This document shows positions 25,743 to 33,808 of a stretch of 64,000 nucleotides of DNA, in pieces; the stretch's first letter is position 1, and the number at the start of each line of letters is the position of its first letter. Position numbers and translations under genes: made by a program. This DNA comes from a virus. The notes under the pieces are model-generated. The model did no database searches, had not been told where the DNA came from, and saw nothing but the letters and a program-made list of their open reading frames with translations. The stretch covers positions 164,598 to 228,597 of the IMG/VR virus record IMGVR_UViG_3300015262_000001, one strand, 5' to 3'.

Positions 25743-26270
25743 CTAAGGGGAGATTGGCCAATCAATAGAAGTCGGGTAACCGGGTTGTTGTTCGATTTTG
25801 CTCAACGCCACCTTGTAAGCCGCGAACGCTTTAAACGTCTTGGCGTCTTCAGTGCTCAGCAAACCGGCAATATATGCATCCGACATACCGGCAGTGGCTT
25901 GGTTAGCTGCGTCCATCAGCTGGTTACGTTGCGCTTGAACAGACGCTGCAACATCTAAAGCCCACTCAGCACCGTTCCAGACAAAGTATGGACCAGGAAA
26001 AGGTAGCGGTGTGTATTCGGCTGGTAATTCGCCCAGCTTAACCCACTCTTCCGCCATGCCATTAGTCACATCGTAGACCACACCACGGTTGTCGACAACT
26101 TGCACTGGGACTTCATCAACCAGAGCCCAGACTTTGCCTTCGTCTGCCAAAGGCAGTGGTTCCTCTGTTTCGATACCATTGCTCGGCATCAAGGTACCCA
26201 TTCCAGGAACATCCGGCAGTGTAACTGGGCCAAACAATACACCAAGATCATCAAACAAATAAACGTGCAT
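25743..26270 (-). CDS. Tail fibre assembly chaperone, 175 aa
   Basis: Matches the pattern of caudoviral tail-fibre assembly proteins. The N-terminal half is variable and beta-rich; a short core WNGAEWALD is followed by a helical region (AASVQAQRNQLMDAANQATAG, then ALSKIEQQPGYPTSIDWPISP). The ending with xxYPxxIxWP is characteristic of the family. It helps fold or trimerise the fibre encoded just upstream (26278-28206) and is normally not in the mature particle. The start at ATG 26270 has GAGG 5 bases upstream, overlapping the fibre gene stop; the GTG at 26276 abuts that site. Confidence 0.88.
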   Translation of the reverse strand: MHVYLFDDLGVLFGPVTLPDVPGMGTLMPSNGIETEEPLPLADEGKVWALVDEVPVQVVDNRGVVYDVTNGMAEEWVKLGELPAEYTPLPFPGPYFVWNGAEWALDVAASVQAQRNQLMDAANQATAGMSDAYIAGLLSTEDAKTFKAFAAYKVALSKIEQQPGYPTSIDWPISP

Positions 26271-26277
26271 AAACACC

Positions 26278-28206
26278 TCAAATCATTTTAATTCGGCCAG
26301 GATAGGCGACGTTCGTTGGACGGGTTTCGTCACCACCGAAACCAGAAGTAACCCCAGGCACCCAAAGGGAGTAGTTGTTGTACCCACCGCCCATCATTTG
26401 CGTACCGAAACCACCAGCACCTGGAATGTTGTGGGTGTGATATTCGACTTGCCCGCCCTGCGTACTACCACCAGCACGACCGCTGTCAATCGGAGACCCT
26501 TCGCTCAGGAATCGTGGGAAACGACCACGAACTTCTGGACCACGGAACGTAGTGGCACCGTTACCTTGAGTCCAGCCGCCTTCTTTACCATTACGACCCG
26601 CTTCAGTGGTAAACATCCCCGACTGTTGAGCGTGATCCCACAGCCATGGAAGAGCAACCCGTGTCAGCACAGGACCGTTCATCGGACCCCAACCACCCGG
26701 GTTGAACGAGATGGTACTTTCCATTACTGGATGGCCCAACGGTGCGTTGTCATAACGACTCACCGGAATCCAGCCGCCATTCTCATCGCTTCTCAAATGC
26801 CAGTAGTCACCAGCACCCATGAGAATCAGGAATCCATAACCTTCAGCCCGCAGGTGAGTGTGGAACTTGATTTTGTCAGTTCCGGATGCAGCGACGGTGA
26901 GTGTGTTACTGGTATTGTCTTTACGACGAACGATGAAGTCGGTAATACCCAACGCTGGGTTAGAAAGAGGGAGCGTGACGGAGCGGTTACCTGCTCCTGC
27001 ATCAATGATGACAACACCCGCTTGCTCAGCGGTCAGGTCGGTGTTGACGTCGATATACGTAATAGTACCAACGCCACCGCCGGTTCCGGTACCCGGGTTG
27101 GAACCACCAGCATCCTTAACCAGGGTTACCGAGGTATTGATAGGTGCACTAACAGCGCCAATAGAATCGACCGCAGTAGCCGAAATAGTAACCAGTGTAT
27201 TATTCTGTACAGTTGGAGCTGCAAAGGTTACTTGTTCGTTTTCTGCGATGCCTGCGCTCTTGCTGAAAACAACAGTAGCGCCACCCGATTGAGTCAGTGT
27301 GTAGGTAACAGCCGAACCATCAGCGGCCACACCGCCTCTAATAGTAATAGTGTAAACAGTTGAACTACCCTGAACCGAGGAAGAAATGTTTAGTTCGGTT
27401 GGTGGAAGAGGAGCGTCACCGCCCGCACCCAAGTTCAAGGAACCGTCCGCCAGTTGACGAAGCGCTGTTTTCAACAGGTTAATAGTAACCAGAAGGTTGC
27501 CGCTATTACCCGCCAGATCGCTCGTAATACCCACGTCCATGTTGGGGGTCAGCGGGAGACCGATATCTGATTTAGAGGCAGAGTGCGCCTCGATCAATGG
27601 CAGCGAGATGTGCTCCTCCAACAACGACTTCAGCGTAACGCTTTGGCTGTTGTCGGTGACCGCCAGGATGAGACTCCTCAGTTGAGTCATCATCTCTTCG
27701 TAGTCATAGGTCTGATCAACGGGGTGATCATGCGGATCAGGTGGAAAATCCACTGGGATGGTGACCGGATCGAGGTCGGCCCAGTCAGCCACACGCGGCG
27801 AGTTGACGATGTTCGCTACCAGTTCAGCAAATGCCACTTCATTCAGCGTGAATGGCCCGCCAATGGTGTCGTACTTCGGAAGCAGTACATCACCGGCCTG
27901 TGGGCGCAGCATGATGATGGAACCGAAGCAGTTGCGGTTGTAGCCCGGGATAGCGGTACCGTTCTCTTGAACATAGCCGCCGATGAACCTGTCAAAGGAG
28001 TGACCGAAGCAGTAGTCGTAGCCCAGGATCAGGGGATCAACACTGCCCTGACGAAAGAGTTGGAAGTTACGACTGAAGAAAGGCGCCGCACGAGGAACAA
28101 ATTCTACCCGACCGGTTGCAAAGTCCGCGGTCTTGATGGTCTCGGATGTGATGCGGTTATTGACGTTTTGTTGGAAGGGGTTCCATTGGTAAACAATGTT
28201 GGCCAT
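26278..28206 (-). CDS. Tail fibre with collar-type C-terminus, 642 aa
   Basis: Receptor-binding candidate. The N-terminal 150 residues resemble the attachment domains of the adjacent fibre genes (PRAAPFFSRNFQLFRQGS). A central Ser/Thr-rich beta region follows (about residues 265-375, SGGATVVFSKSAG), containing a Gly-rich linker (GSNPGTGTGGGVG). The C-terminus is of the collar/fibre-tip type, with FRGPEVRGRFPR, YHTHNIPG and a terminal DETRPTNVAYPGRIKMI, which is typical of many temperate and lytic phage fibres. Its cognate chaperone is directly downstream. The start has GGAG 7 bases upstream. Confidence 0.88.
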   Translation of the reverse strand: MANIVYQWNPFQQNVNNRITSETIKTADFATGRVEFVPRAAPFFSRNFQLFRQGSVDPLILGYDYCFGHSFDRFIGGYVQENGTAIPGYNRNCFGSIIMLRPQAGDVLLPKYDTIGGPFTLNEVAFAELVANIVNSPRVADWADLDPVTIPVDFPPDPHDHPVDQTYDYEEMMTQLRSLILAVTDNSQSVTLKSLLEEHISLPLIEAHSASKSDIGLPLTPNMDVGITSDLAGNSGNLLVTINLLKTALRQLADGSLNLGAGGDAPLPPTELNISSSVQGSSTVYTITIRGGVAADGSAVTYTLTQSGGATVVFSKSAGIAENEQVTFAAPTVQNNTLVTISATAVDSIGAVSAPINTSVTLVKDAGGSNPGTGTGGGVGTITYIDVNTDLTAEQAGVVIIDAGAGNRSVTLPLSNPALGITDFIVRRKDNTSNTLTVAASGTDKIKFHTHLRAEGYGFLILMGAGDYWHLRSDENGGWIPVSRYDNAPLGHPVMESTISFNPGGWGPMNGPVLTRVALPWLWDHAQQSGMFTTEAGRNGKEGGWTQGNGATTFRGPEVRGRFPRFLSEGSPIDSGRAGGSTQGGQVEYHTHNIPGAGGFGTQMMGGGYNNYSLWVPGVTSGFGGDETRPTNVAYPGRIKMI

Positions 28207-28264
28207 TTCAAAGCTCCAAGGTGCAGTAAAAAGGGCATCTTATGACCTGCCCCCACATAGTGAT

Positions 28265-28301
28265 ACTAGTCTCTACAGTAGCCTGTAGAGACTAGTTTTT
28301 T
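28265..28301 (+). terminator. Terminator-like hairpin in a divergent intergenic region
   Basis: ACTAGTCTCTACAG pairs perfectly with CTGTAGAGACTAGT around TAGC and is followed on the plus strand by six Ts. It points plus-ward but lies upstream of the plus gene at 28328 with only minus genes behind it. Confidence 0.7.
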
Positions 28302-28327
28302 CATAGAATCGTAAGGAGTCTAGCCCA

Positions 28328-29566
28328 ATGTATACGTATAAAAGGGCGGTCGGGATTAACCGACTGATCCCCAGAGGAGAAGAACTTTTAGACATCAGTG
28401 CTATTCAAACAAAGGACCTTTTCACCAAGTTTGATAATCTGATCATTGTGATTACTGATGAACTGGCCTTTCAGGATGTTGCTCTGGACACGTCGTACTA
28501 TCAGAATCAGCTCACTTCCTTTACCGGGGTGATTCAGGATTGGTTGACCGCTAACGCCAGTGTCCCACTGATCACCTCGAATACGCTGCCGGGTTCCGAA
28601 TACCGTTTCGTTACCTGCCATGACATTCAGTACAAATGGTTCTCTCTATTACCAGGTGATGCTAGCCGCGGTGATGAGCATCAGGACTTGTTGAACACCA
28701 GCAATGCTCCGGACATTCGGGTTACCAAAACCGACGGTACTGCTGTTGAATACGACAAGCTGGTCAATCGTTCTCTGTGGACGGTTAACAACCACCTGGT
28801 ACGGGCTGTTGAAGGCAGCGACTGTATCTACCTGCTGAATGCCGGTAAACACTTCAACGTGAACGATAACATTCACGTGACCAGTCTGAACTTCAACACA
28901 GTGTCTGAACTGAAGACTTACCCGATCACACCGGAGATGATCCAGTTCGAAGACCATGATACGTATCGTTTCCTGCATATCACCTCACCAGTCTCCCTTA
29001 AAGGCAAGACAGTGTGGGCATCGATTGGGGGTCGCCTCTACCTCAACGATATCTTGCAGGTACGGGGTGAGAACTCCATGGCGGTGAATACCGAGATGGT
29101 CGATTGGTTCTCCCGGGTCTTTGACTCTAAAGACTGGATCAGCATGGACGGCATCATCAAGCCAGAGCGCCAGGTCGTACCCGAGGACTTCTTCAACACT
29201 GAGGACTTCTTCACCAAGCTCCTGACCGACCCTTCAAGCTTCTTGATTGTGTTGGACAACCCTCATCTCTACACAGAGGTTAAGCCACTGGTTGTTTACC
29301 AGTATCCCTTTACGTACCACACAGAAGAAACTCGCCCACTTCCTTTTATCACAGGTGGCGGTCTCCTTCCTAAGTACTTCACGCGCAAGATCATCAACAG
29401 GAGACTTCTCGACTTAGACATCGGGACTCAACGGAAATACCTCAACGAAACAACCGGTACCTATAACGAAGGCCATGTCTTCCACGGGTACACCAACCGA
29501 TATAAACCAAGTGCTCTTCACACAGGGTATTTTCTTTACATACGTGGTCTGATTCAAGAGGACTAA
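28328..29566 (+). CDS. Probable virion protein, 412 aa
   Basis: Large soluble protein without signal peptide, mixed alpha/beta, with many aromatic residues. I do not recognise the family. It stands between the fibre block and the spanin genes on the plus strand, which suggests a late structural role such as baseplate or neck. AAGGAG lies 9 bases before ATG 28328, and the gene is followed after 5 bases by the inner spanin gene, so the two form one transcript. A short motif TEETRPLPFITGGGLLPKY lies near the C-terminus. Confidence 0.7.
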   Translation: MYTYKRAVGINRLIPRGEELLDISAIQTKDLFTKFDNLIIVITDELAFQDVALDTSYYQNQLTSFTGVIQDWLTANASVPLITSNTLPGSEYRFVTCHDIQYKWFSLLPGDASRGDEHQDLLNTSNAPDIRVTKTDGTAVEYDKLVNRSLWTVNNHLVRAVEGSDCIYLLNAGKHFNVNDNIHVTSLNFNTVSELKTYPITPEMIQFEDHDTYRFLHITSPVSLKGKTVWASIGGRLYLNDILQVRGENSMAVNTEMVDWFSRVFDSKDWISMDGIIKPERQVVPEDFFNTEDFFTKLLTDPSSFLIVLDNPHLYTEVKPLVVYQYPFTYHTEETRPLPFITGGGLLPKYFTRKIINRRLLDLDIGTQRKYLNETTGTYNEGHVFHGYTNRYKPSALHTGYFLYIRGLIQED

Positions 29567-29571
29567 ACCAC

Positions 29572-30120
29572 ATGGGTGCGGAGATCAAAGATATGTTCTT
29601 CACGGATAAGTTACGCGGCATCGTCAGCACGTTGTTCATGCTGATCATTCTTGTACTGATTGCAGGTAGCTGGGCATTCCCTCGCCAGACCTCCAGCAAC
29701 CTCGACGAGAAGTCGCTTACCACTCTCCAGGAAGTTAGCAAGCAGCTTAAGAGTGCGGCTGACAATTTCGAACGGCAAGCTAACGAGTCGGCTCAGCTCA
29801 GGGATACCCTGAACCGAACGCTTGATTTGCAAAAAGGTGAACGTGATGATGTTTATGTCAAAATGCTTCAACGGTACGGGTTGGACCCTGACCAAATTGA
29901 TCCCGCGGGTGGTGGTAGGGCTGATCGGGCTCCTGCTTCCACTATTATTAATGTCGGGGTGCTCTCACCAGACGACGGTAAACGAAGCATCGACATATCT
30001 TCAGGCTCAAGCAATACAGGTGGAAATCGACAGCTACAGGTCCCAGCTGGAAAGAACAAGGACAGAGCTAACGAAAGTCCTACCTCAGTTCCAGAAGGCC
30101 GACCCGAACCCACCCATTAG
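29572..30120 (+). CDS. Inner-membrane spanin (Rz-like), 182 aa
   Basis: One N-terminal membrane helix (residues 15-35, VSTLFMLIILVLIAGSWAF) has its N-terminus in the cytoplasm. A periplasmic coiled coil follows (LTTLQEVSKQLKSAADNFER, continuing to about residue 90), then a Pro/Gly/Ser-rich tail. This is the architecture of i-spanins, which disrupt the outer membrane at the end of infection together with an outer lipoprotein. The overlapping downstream gene encodes exactly such a lipoprotein, which strongly supports the call. No sequence identity to lambda Rz is claimed. Confidence 0.82.
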   Translation: MGAEIKDMFFTDKLRGIVSTLFMLIILVLIAGSWAFPRQTSSNLDEKSLTTLQEVSKQLKSAADNFERQANESAQLRDTLNRTLDLQKGERDDVYVKMLQRYGLDPDQIDPAGGGRADRAPASTIINVGVLSPDDGKRSIDISSGSSNTGGNRQLQVPAGKNKDRANESPTSVPEGRPEPTH

Positions 30121-30436
30121 CCTGACGGCTCCCCTGACAGCCTTCCTTGAAGACAACGACTGCCTTAAGGCAAGCGACAAGGATTATTGTTACAAGGTAA
30201 CTGTGACTCAGCTGATCTTGACGACACAAAAGCTGGATCAACAGAACCTTGATAGCTGGGCTGCCAAACAAACGATTGCACAGTTGGTATCGAATATCAA
30301 CTTTATCATCTCCGGGCTGGAGAAAAAGAGTGACTCCCTGACACCCGCTGGGGTAAAGGCAGCTATTCAGAAAGCGATTGTGCCGTCAACTCCACCTCCT
30401 ATCCAGGGGCCTCCTCCGGATAAACCACCGCAGTAA
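29846..30436 (+). CDS. Outer-membrane spanin lipoprotein (Rz1-like), 196 aa
   Basis: It overlaps the 3' half of the i-spanin gene in the +1 frame and extends beyond it. The signal sequence ends in a lipobox L-M-S-G-C39. Residues 45-95 are a polar helical region (ASTYLQAQAIQVEIDSYRSQ). Another helical region follows, and the tail is Pro-rich (PPIQGPPPDKPPQ). The start at ATG 29846 has AAGGTG 6 bases upstream; nearby ATGs at 29849 and 29855 are alternatives. It is longer than most o-spanins. Partially overlapping Rz/Rz1 pairs are well known; here the overlap is 275 bases. Confidence 0.82.
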   Translation: MMFMSKCFNGTGWTLTKLIPRVVVGLIGLLLPLLLMSGCSHQTTVNEASTYLQAQAIQVEIDSYRSQLERTRTELTKVLPQFQKADPNPPISLTAPLTAFLEDNDCLKASDKDYCYKVTVTQLILTTQKLDQQNLDSWAAKQTIAQLVSNINFIISGLEKKSDSLTPAGVKAAIQKAIVPSTPPPIQGPPPDKPPQ

Positions 30437-30450
30437 CGCAGCAACAATGG

Positions 30451-30480
30451 AAGTAATGGGTAGTAATGGGATGTAATGCG
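30451..30480. repeat. Three imperfect 10-bp repeats
   Basis: AAGTAATGGG, TAGTAATGGG and ATGTAATGCG follow each other just after the o-spanin stop and before the terminator hairpin. On the minus strand this is a repeated CATTACTxCC element after the hairpin. Confidence 0.7.
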
Positions 30481-30486
30481 TAATAG

Positions 30487-30520
30487 CCTAACCAGGAGCC
30501 TTTAGGGGCTCCTGGTTAGG
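30487..30520. terminator. Bidirectional terminator between convergent genes
   Basis: CCTAACCAGGAGCC and GGCTCCTGGTTAGG form a long perfect stem. It lies between the o-spanin gene (plus, ends 30436) and the gene ending at 30536 (minus). The tails are TATATGTTTG on the plus side and CTATTACGCATTAC on the minus side. Confidence 0.8.
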
Positions 30521-30535
30521 TATATGTTTGCTACA

Positions 30536-31258
30536 TCAGTATTGCGGTGCTACAGGTGCAGGCGGTGGAGCAGGTGGAGGTGTCTCTGGTCTCTCGTTAT
30601 CTGAAGAGCGACGATTCCTGTCTTGATCCGGATTAGAGATAAAACCAGACATGGCGTTCTTCAGACGATCTTGCACACCATGTACTTGCATGATGGTAGA
30701 GATAGTCTTGCTGGAGTTCATGAACGTCCATGCCACCACAATAGGACCGACGTTGGCAATGAACATGGTGGTCTCGGAAGGCCAGCCGTGTCCACTGTTT
30801 ACCGACATGTAAGTGGTGTAAGCGTTTACGATAGCGATGATGCAAGTGGTTACCGCAGCCAGAATACCGCCAGCATTACGCAGCATTACTGACCACATAC
30901 CAAAGACTTCACGCTCAATCCCTACAGGCGTGACCGTACGGGTTACCTTCTTGACCATCTGAGCCTCTCCAGCCCCCGTAGGAGCTGTTTGCTCATCCAA
31001 CACTGATGCCAGGGCACCTTGGTCATTCATGGTGCCTGTAGGCTCTTCCAGAGTGACCGGTACTTCTTCGGTTACTGTCTTGGTTACAGAAGACCGAGCC
31101 CGACCGCTGACCATATCGATGCGATCAAGGAGTTCATTCACCAACCCACTAACACGCTCATCCATGTGGCTGATGCGTTGTTCTATTCTTTCCTCGAAAG
31201 AGGTGGATGTAGACGGCTGTGTGTTCTCCTCCTTCCTTACAGGTTCTTCAGTGCTCAT
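30536..31258 (-). CDS. Two-helix membrane protein, holin candidate, 240 aa
   Basis: The N-terminal 110 residues are polar and include a predicted coiled coil (ERIEQRISHMDERVSGLVNE). Two hydrophobic segments follow around residues 125-147 (GGILAAVTTCIIAIVNAY) and 163-181 (MFIANVGPIVVAWTFMN), then a charged, Pro-rich C-terminus. Gene position next to the spanins, but on the other strand, suggests a role in lysis such as a holin of the GTA-holin type; this is inference. A virion membrane protein is an alternative. The start at ATG 31258 has GGAG 7 bases upstream and overlaps the stop of the previous gene (ATGA). Confidence 0.65.
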   Translation of the reverse strand: MSTEEPVRKEENTQPSTSTSFEERIEQRISHMDERVSGLVNELLDRIDMVSGRARSSVTKTVTEEVPVTLEEPTGTMNDQGALASVLDEQTAPTGAGEAQMVKKVTRTVTPVGIEREVFGMWSVMLRNAGGILAAVTTCIIAIVNAYTTYMSVNSGHGWPSETTMFIANVGPIVVAWTFMNSSKTISTIMQVHGVQDRLKNAMSGFISNPDQDRNRRSSDNERPETPPPAPPPAPVAPQY

Positions 31259-31842
31259 TTCCATACTCCAAAGTTCTTGGCAATCTGGATCGCACGATAG
31301 AGGGTAACCGCCCCAGCATCGATGGTGTGTTCATCCGCTAAAGTGAGGTCAATGCCGTTCCAATCCAACAGGGGGAATTCCAACAACCCTTTACGGACAT
31401 CTTCCTTTTGAGTGCCTCTGAAGTTAGCACCCACTACTGCTTTGGCCAAGTTGGGGAGCACCATACTCACATGGATGCCTCGTTCAATATAGCCACCGGT
31501 CAGCAACCCCACAAACTGAATCAACTGCTTGAAGGTTAATGCGGACATCCCCAGGAAGTTATCTTCGCAGATACCGGTATCTGGGTTAAAGATATCAATC
31601 AGGGTATTGTTAGCACGTGCCAATCCATAGCTGCGTGCCATGACACTCGTGCCAGCAGTGTCGTCGTATTGCGCTGGAATATCGTAGATACACTTGTCGC
31701 CGTAAATCGTGTTCGCATACACCAGTTTAAAAGGGGCAGGCTCAGCGATGTTAACATCTACGATAAACGCCCCCATATTTGTAGTGGACGGGTCGTTTCC
31801 TTGGACCCGTACCGCTTTGGGGGACTTTACGTCCTCATGCAT
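31255..31842 (-). CDS. Hypothetical protein, 195 aa, probable late gene
   Basis: Soluble alpha/beta protein. The start at ATG 31842 is preceded by AAGGA 5 bases upstream, and the ATG overlaps the end of the previous gene by 16 bases. No recognised family. Located in a chain of minus-strand genes from 36082 to 30536 that looks like a virion-protein operon; neighbours suggest a tail or neck component. Confidence 0.7.
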   Translation of the reverse strand: MHEDVKSPKAVRVQGNDPSTTNMGAFIVDVNIAEPAPFKLVYANTIYGDKCIYDIPAQYDDTAGTSVMARSYGLARANNTLIDIFNPDTGICEDNFLGMSALTFKQLIQFVGLLTGGYIERGIHVSMVLPNLAKAVVGANFRGTQKEDVRKGLLEFPLLDWNGIDLTLADEHTIDAGAVTLYRAIQIAKNFGVWK

Positions 31843-32444
31843 ATAAATCCTTTTTGTTGGCCGTGCAAGATCTCGATAACAGCCACCATTGGTGACGGAT
31901 CCATCGGGAACTCTGCTGGCGCATCTTCACTTGGGCCTTTGTAGACCAATCGGAAGCCACCCACCGCGTTCTCGCCCAGAGTGCCGGAAACCCAGCCACC
32001 GAGAAATTGATACGCATTGAGCAGGGTCTTCAGATCAAAGGCCGCGTTGTTGTCGGTTCCAGTAGTGGGGTAAGTACTACCCGACCCCACCATATCCAGG
32101 AACTCCAGTTCTACCGCAGAGCCCAGTACAATGACAGGGCCCATCAACTCTGCTACTTCAACTTCACCAACCAGAGGATTGCTCAGTGTGAGCGATGGTT
32201 CCACCTGAGTAGGAACGACCTGGGAGGCTTTGTTGACGAAGGAAGCAACCACTTCTCGCGAATAGGGTTCGATCAAATCGATCTGGAGAGTCAACTCATT
32301 GTTCCAGAAGGCTTGTGACTTCTTGAAGAGTTTAGGATCCAGTGTCGTCTGATAGAATCCGTTCGCCAGTGTAATTGCCTCGTCACTTGTCATGCTGGGT
32401 GTCAATGGAACATGAGCACCCTTAAGGATTTCGGGAAACTCCAT
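31827..32444 (-). CDS. Hypothetical protein, 205 aa, probable late gene
   Basis: Soluble protein with a beta-rich middle (VEPSLTLSNPLVGEVEVAEL, VIVLGSAVELEFLDMV) and a Gly/Ser/Thr loop (GSGSTYPTTGTDNN). No family recognised. It is 9 bases downstream of the well-expressed 309-aa gene and overlaps the next gene, so it belongs to the same late transcript. Probably a minor virion component by context. Confidence 0.7.
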   Translation of the reverse strand: MEFPEILKGAHVPLTPSMTSDEAITLANGFYQTTLDPKLFKKSQAFWNNELTLQIDLIEPYSREVVASFVNKASQVVPTQVEPSLTLSNPLVGEVEVAELMGPVIVLGSAVELEFLDMVGSGSTYPTTGTDNNAAFDLKTLLNAYQFLGGWVSGTLGENAVGGFRLVYKGPSEDAPAEFPMDPSPMVAVIEILHGQQKGFICMRT

Positions 32445-32453
32445 GAAGCCTCC

Positions 32454-33383
32454 TTAAACCCCAGTAGTGGCGTTGGTGTGCATCAGCATTGGTTCGCTAG
32501 CACCGTGGTCGAATGCGTATTGGATACGCACGTTGTTCAGTGCAGCACGTGCATCGCGCTCGGTGATGTAGTGAGCATAAACAGCACTCAGTACTTCATC
32601 GTAACGAATGGTTGCACCTTGACCAATAGAACCGTCGGTCTTGGTGTCGATGCCGTAGGCAACACCCACTTCGTTTGGAGCGGCCAGGCTGGCGTCGCCG
32701 TACTTGACGCGGCAGGCGTTTTCCATTTCACGCAGGTCGGTTTGATCCAACGAGCAGTCCAGGATAGCCGAGTTGTTCATGTACTGGTTGCTGATCGGAA
32801 CCGAACCAGTACTGGTGAAGTCCACAGGCTGAGGATTGAACAAGTCATCCTTAACCGGGATATACGGCACAGGTGTTTCGTTGTTGTCTTCGTCACGGGT
32901 GATCACAACCACTTGTGGGTTGTAGCTGGCGAAGTTGATAACCTTCAACCAGTAGAACGCGTAAGCCACGCCGTTGATGTCTTCAACAACACGCATGCGA
33001 TACTTCGCACGGTTAATGTTGTTGAGGTCAGCATCCACCGGACGGCAGATAAACGGAATCGGCACGAACAGGTTGCCGTCTTTTGGCTGGTGCTGGTTGA
33101 CTTTCAGCAAGGTAGTGCCCAGACCGGTTTTACCGATGGCGTCAGAGCCACGGATACCGAGACCGAAATACTTCAGGCTGAAGTCTTCACCATTCTTAAC
33201 GCCGATGGATTCTTCTGCCAGTATGTCATGGAACTCGTTGAGGGTGGTCCACTGTGGGAGGGTGAAGTTTTGTTTGGTGTTAGAGCACTTTGCAATCAGC
33301 CCGCCCCAGGCTGTGTTCGTCACCGACTGGGTAGGAACCTCAGAGCGGTTCTGGTCTTGAAGTTCGGTTGCAGAGAGAGCCAT
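32454..33383 (-). CDS. Probable abundant virion protein, 309 aa
   Basis: The codon choice is GC-ending and uniform, like the capsid gene, suggesting high expression. The start at ATG 33383 has AAGGGA 9 bases upstream; a TTG 6 bases earlier is less likely. The protein is mixed alpha/beta, with motifs FVPIPFICRPVDADLNNINR and VVITRDEDNNETPVPYIPV. I do not recognise the family. Abundance and position in the late operon suggest a repeated structural component (tail, neck or baseplate), but nothing distinguishes between these. Confidence 0.75.
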   Translation of the reverse strand: MALSATELQDQNRSEVPTQSVTNTAWGGLIAKCSNTKQNFTLPQWTTLNEFHDILAEESIGVKNGEDFSLKYFGLGIRGSDAIGKTGLGTTLLKVNQHQPKDGNLFVPIPFICRPVDADLNNINRAKYRMRVVEDINGVAYAFYWLKVINFASYNPQVVVITRDEDNNETPVPYIPVKDDLFNPQPVDFTSTGSVPISNQYMNNSAILDCSLDQTDLREMENACRVKYGDASLAAPNEVGVAYGIDTKTDGSIGQGATIRYDEVLSAVYAHYITERDARAALNNVRIQYAFDHGASEPMLMHTNATTGV

Positions 33384-33396
33384 AATCAAAAATCCC

Positions 33397-33798
33397 TTAT
33401 AGTCGGGTTATGCGGAAACTGTTTTTAAAGCGCATAGAATCTGGGGCTAATGTCACCACCACTGCGCTTTTTTCCAGAGTTAAATAACGAATGTCGTCGG
33501 CCAGAAGACGATGGCCTGTAAAGCGATACACCCAATCTGCAATGAAACCTTTATTGGGGTTACTCTCGAGCTGTAGCCGGTACTCTGAGGGGATGTCCAA
33601 CGCACGGTGAGCAGTTAGACCACTCATATCCGTGCGCTGGTAGACATACACCTGACCAGCACTGCCGTCTTCAACATAGAACACGGGATCACCGTTAGGT
33701 TGTACCTGTGAAAAAGACAGGTTAACCTTACTGCTATCCTTGATTCTGTTGTCTTCACAGTAACGTTGTTTAACCAACGCCAAGACTTTTCTGTTCAA
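33397..33798 (-). CDS. Hypothetical protein, 133 aa, probable virion protein
   Basis: Small soluble beta-rich protein with a basic N-terminus (MNRKVLALVKQRYCEDNR). No family recognised. Packed between the 757-aa and 309-aa genes with gaps of 10 and 13 bases, so it is in the same transcript. Confidence 0.75.
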   Translation of the reverse strand: MNRKVLALVKQRYCEDNRIKDSSKVNLSFSQVQPNGDPVFYVEDGSAGQVYVYQRTDMSGLTAHRALDIPSEYRLQLESNPNKGFIADWVYRFTGHRLLADDIRYLTLEKSAVVVTLAPDSMRFKNSFRITRL

Positions 33799-33808
33799 GG
33801 TACTGTCC

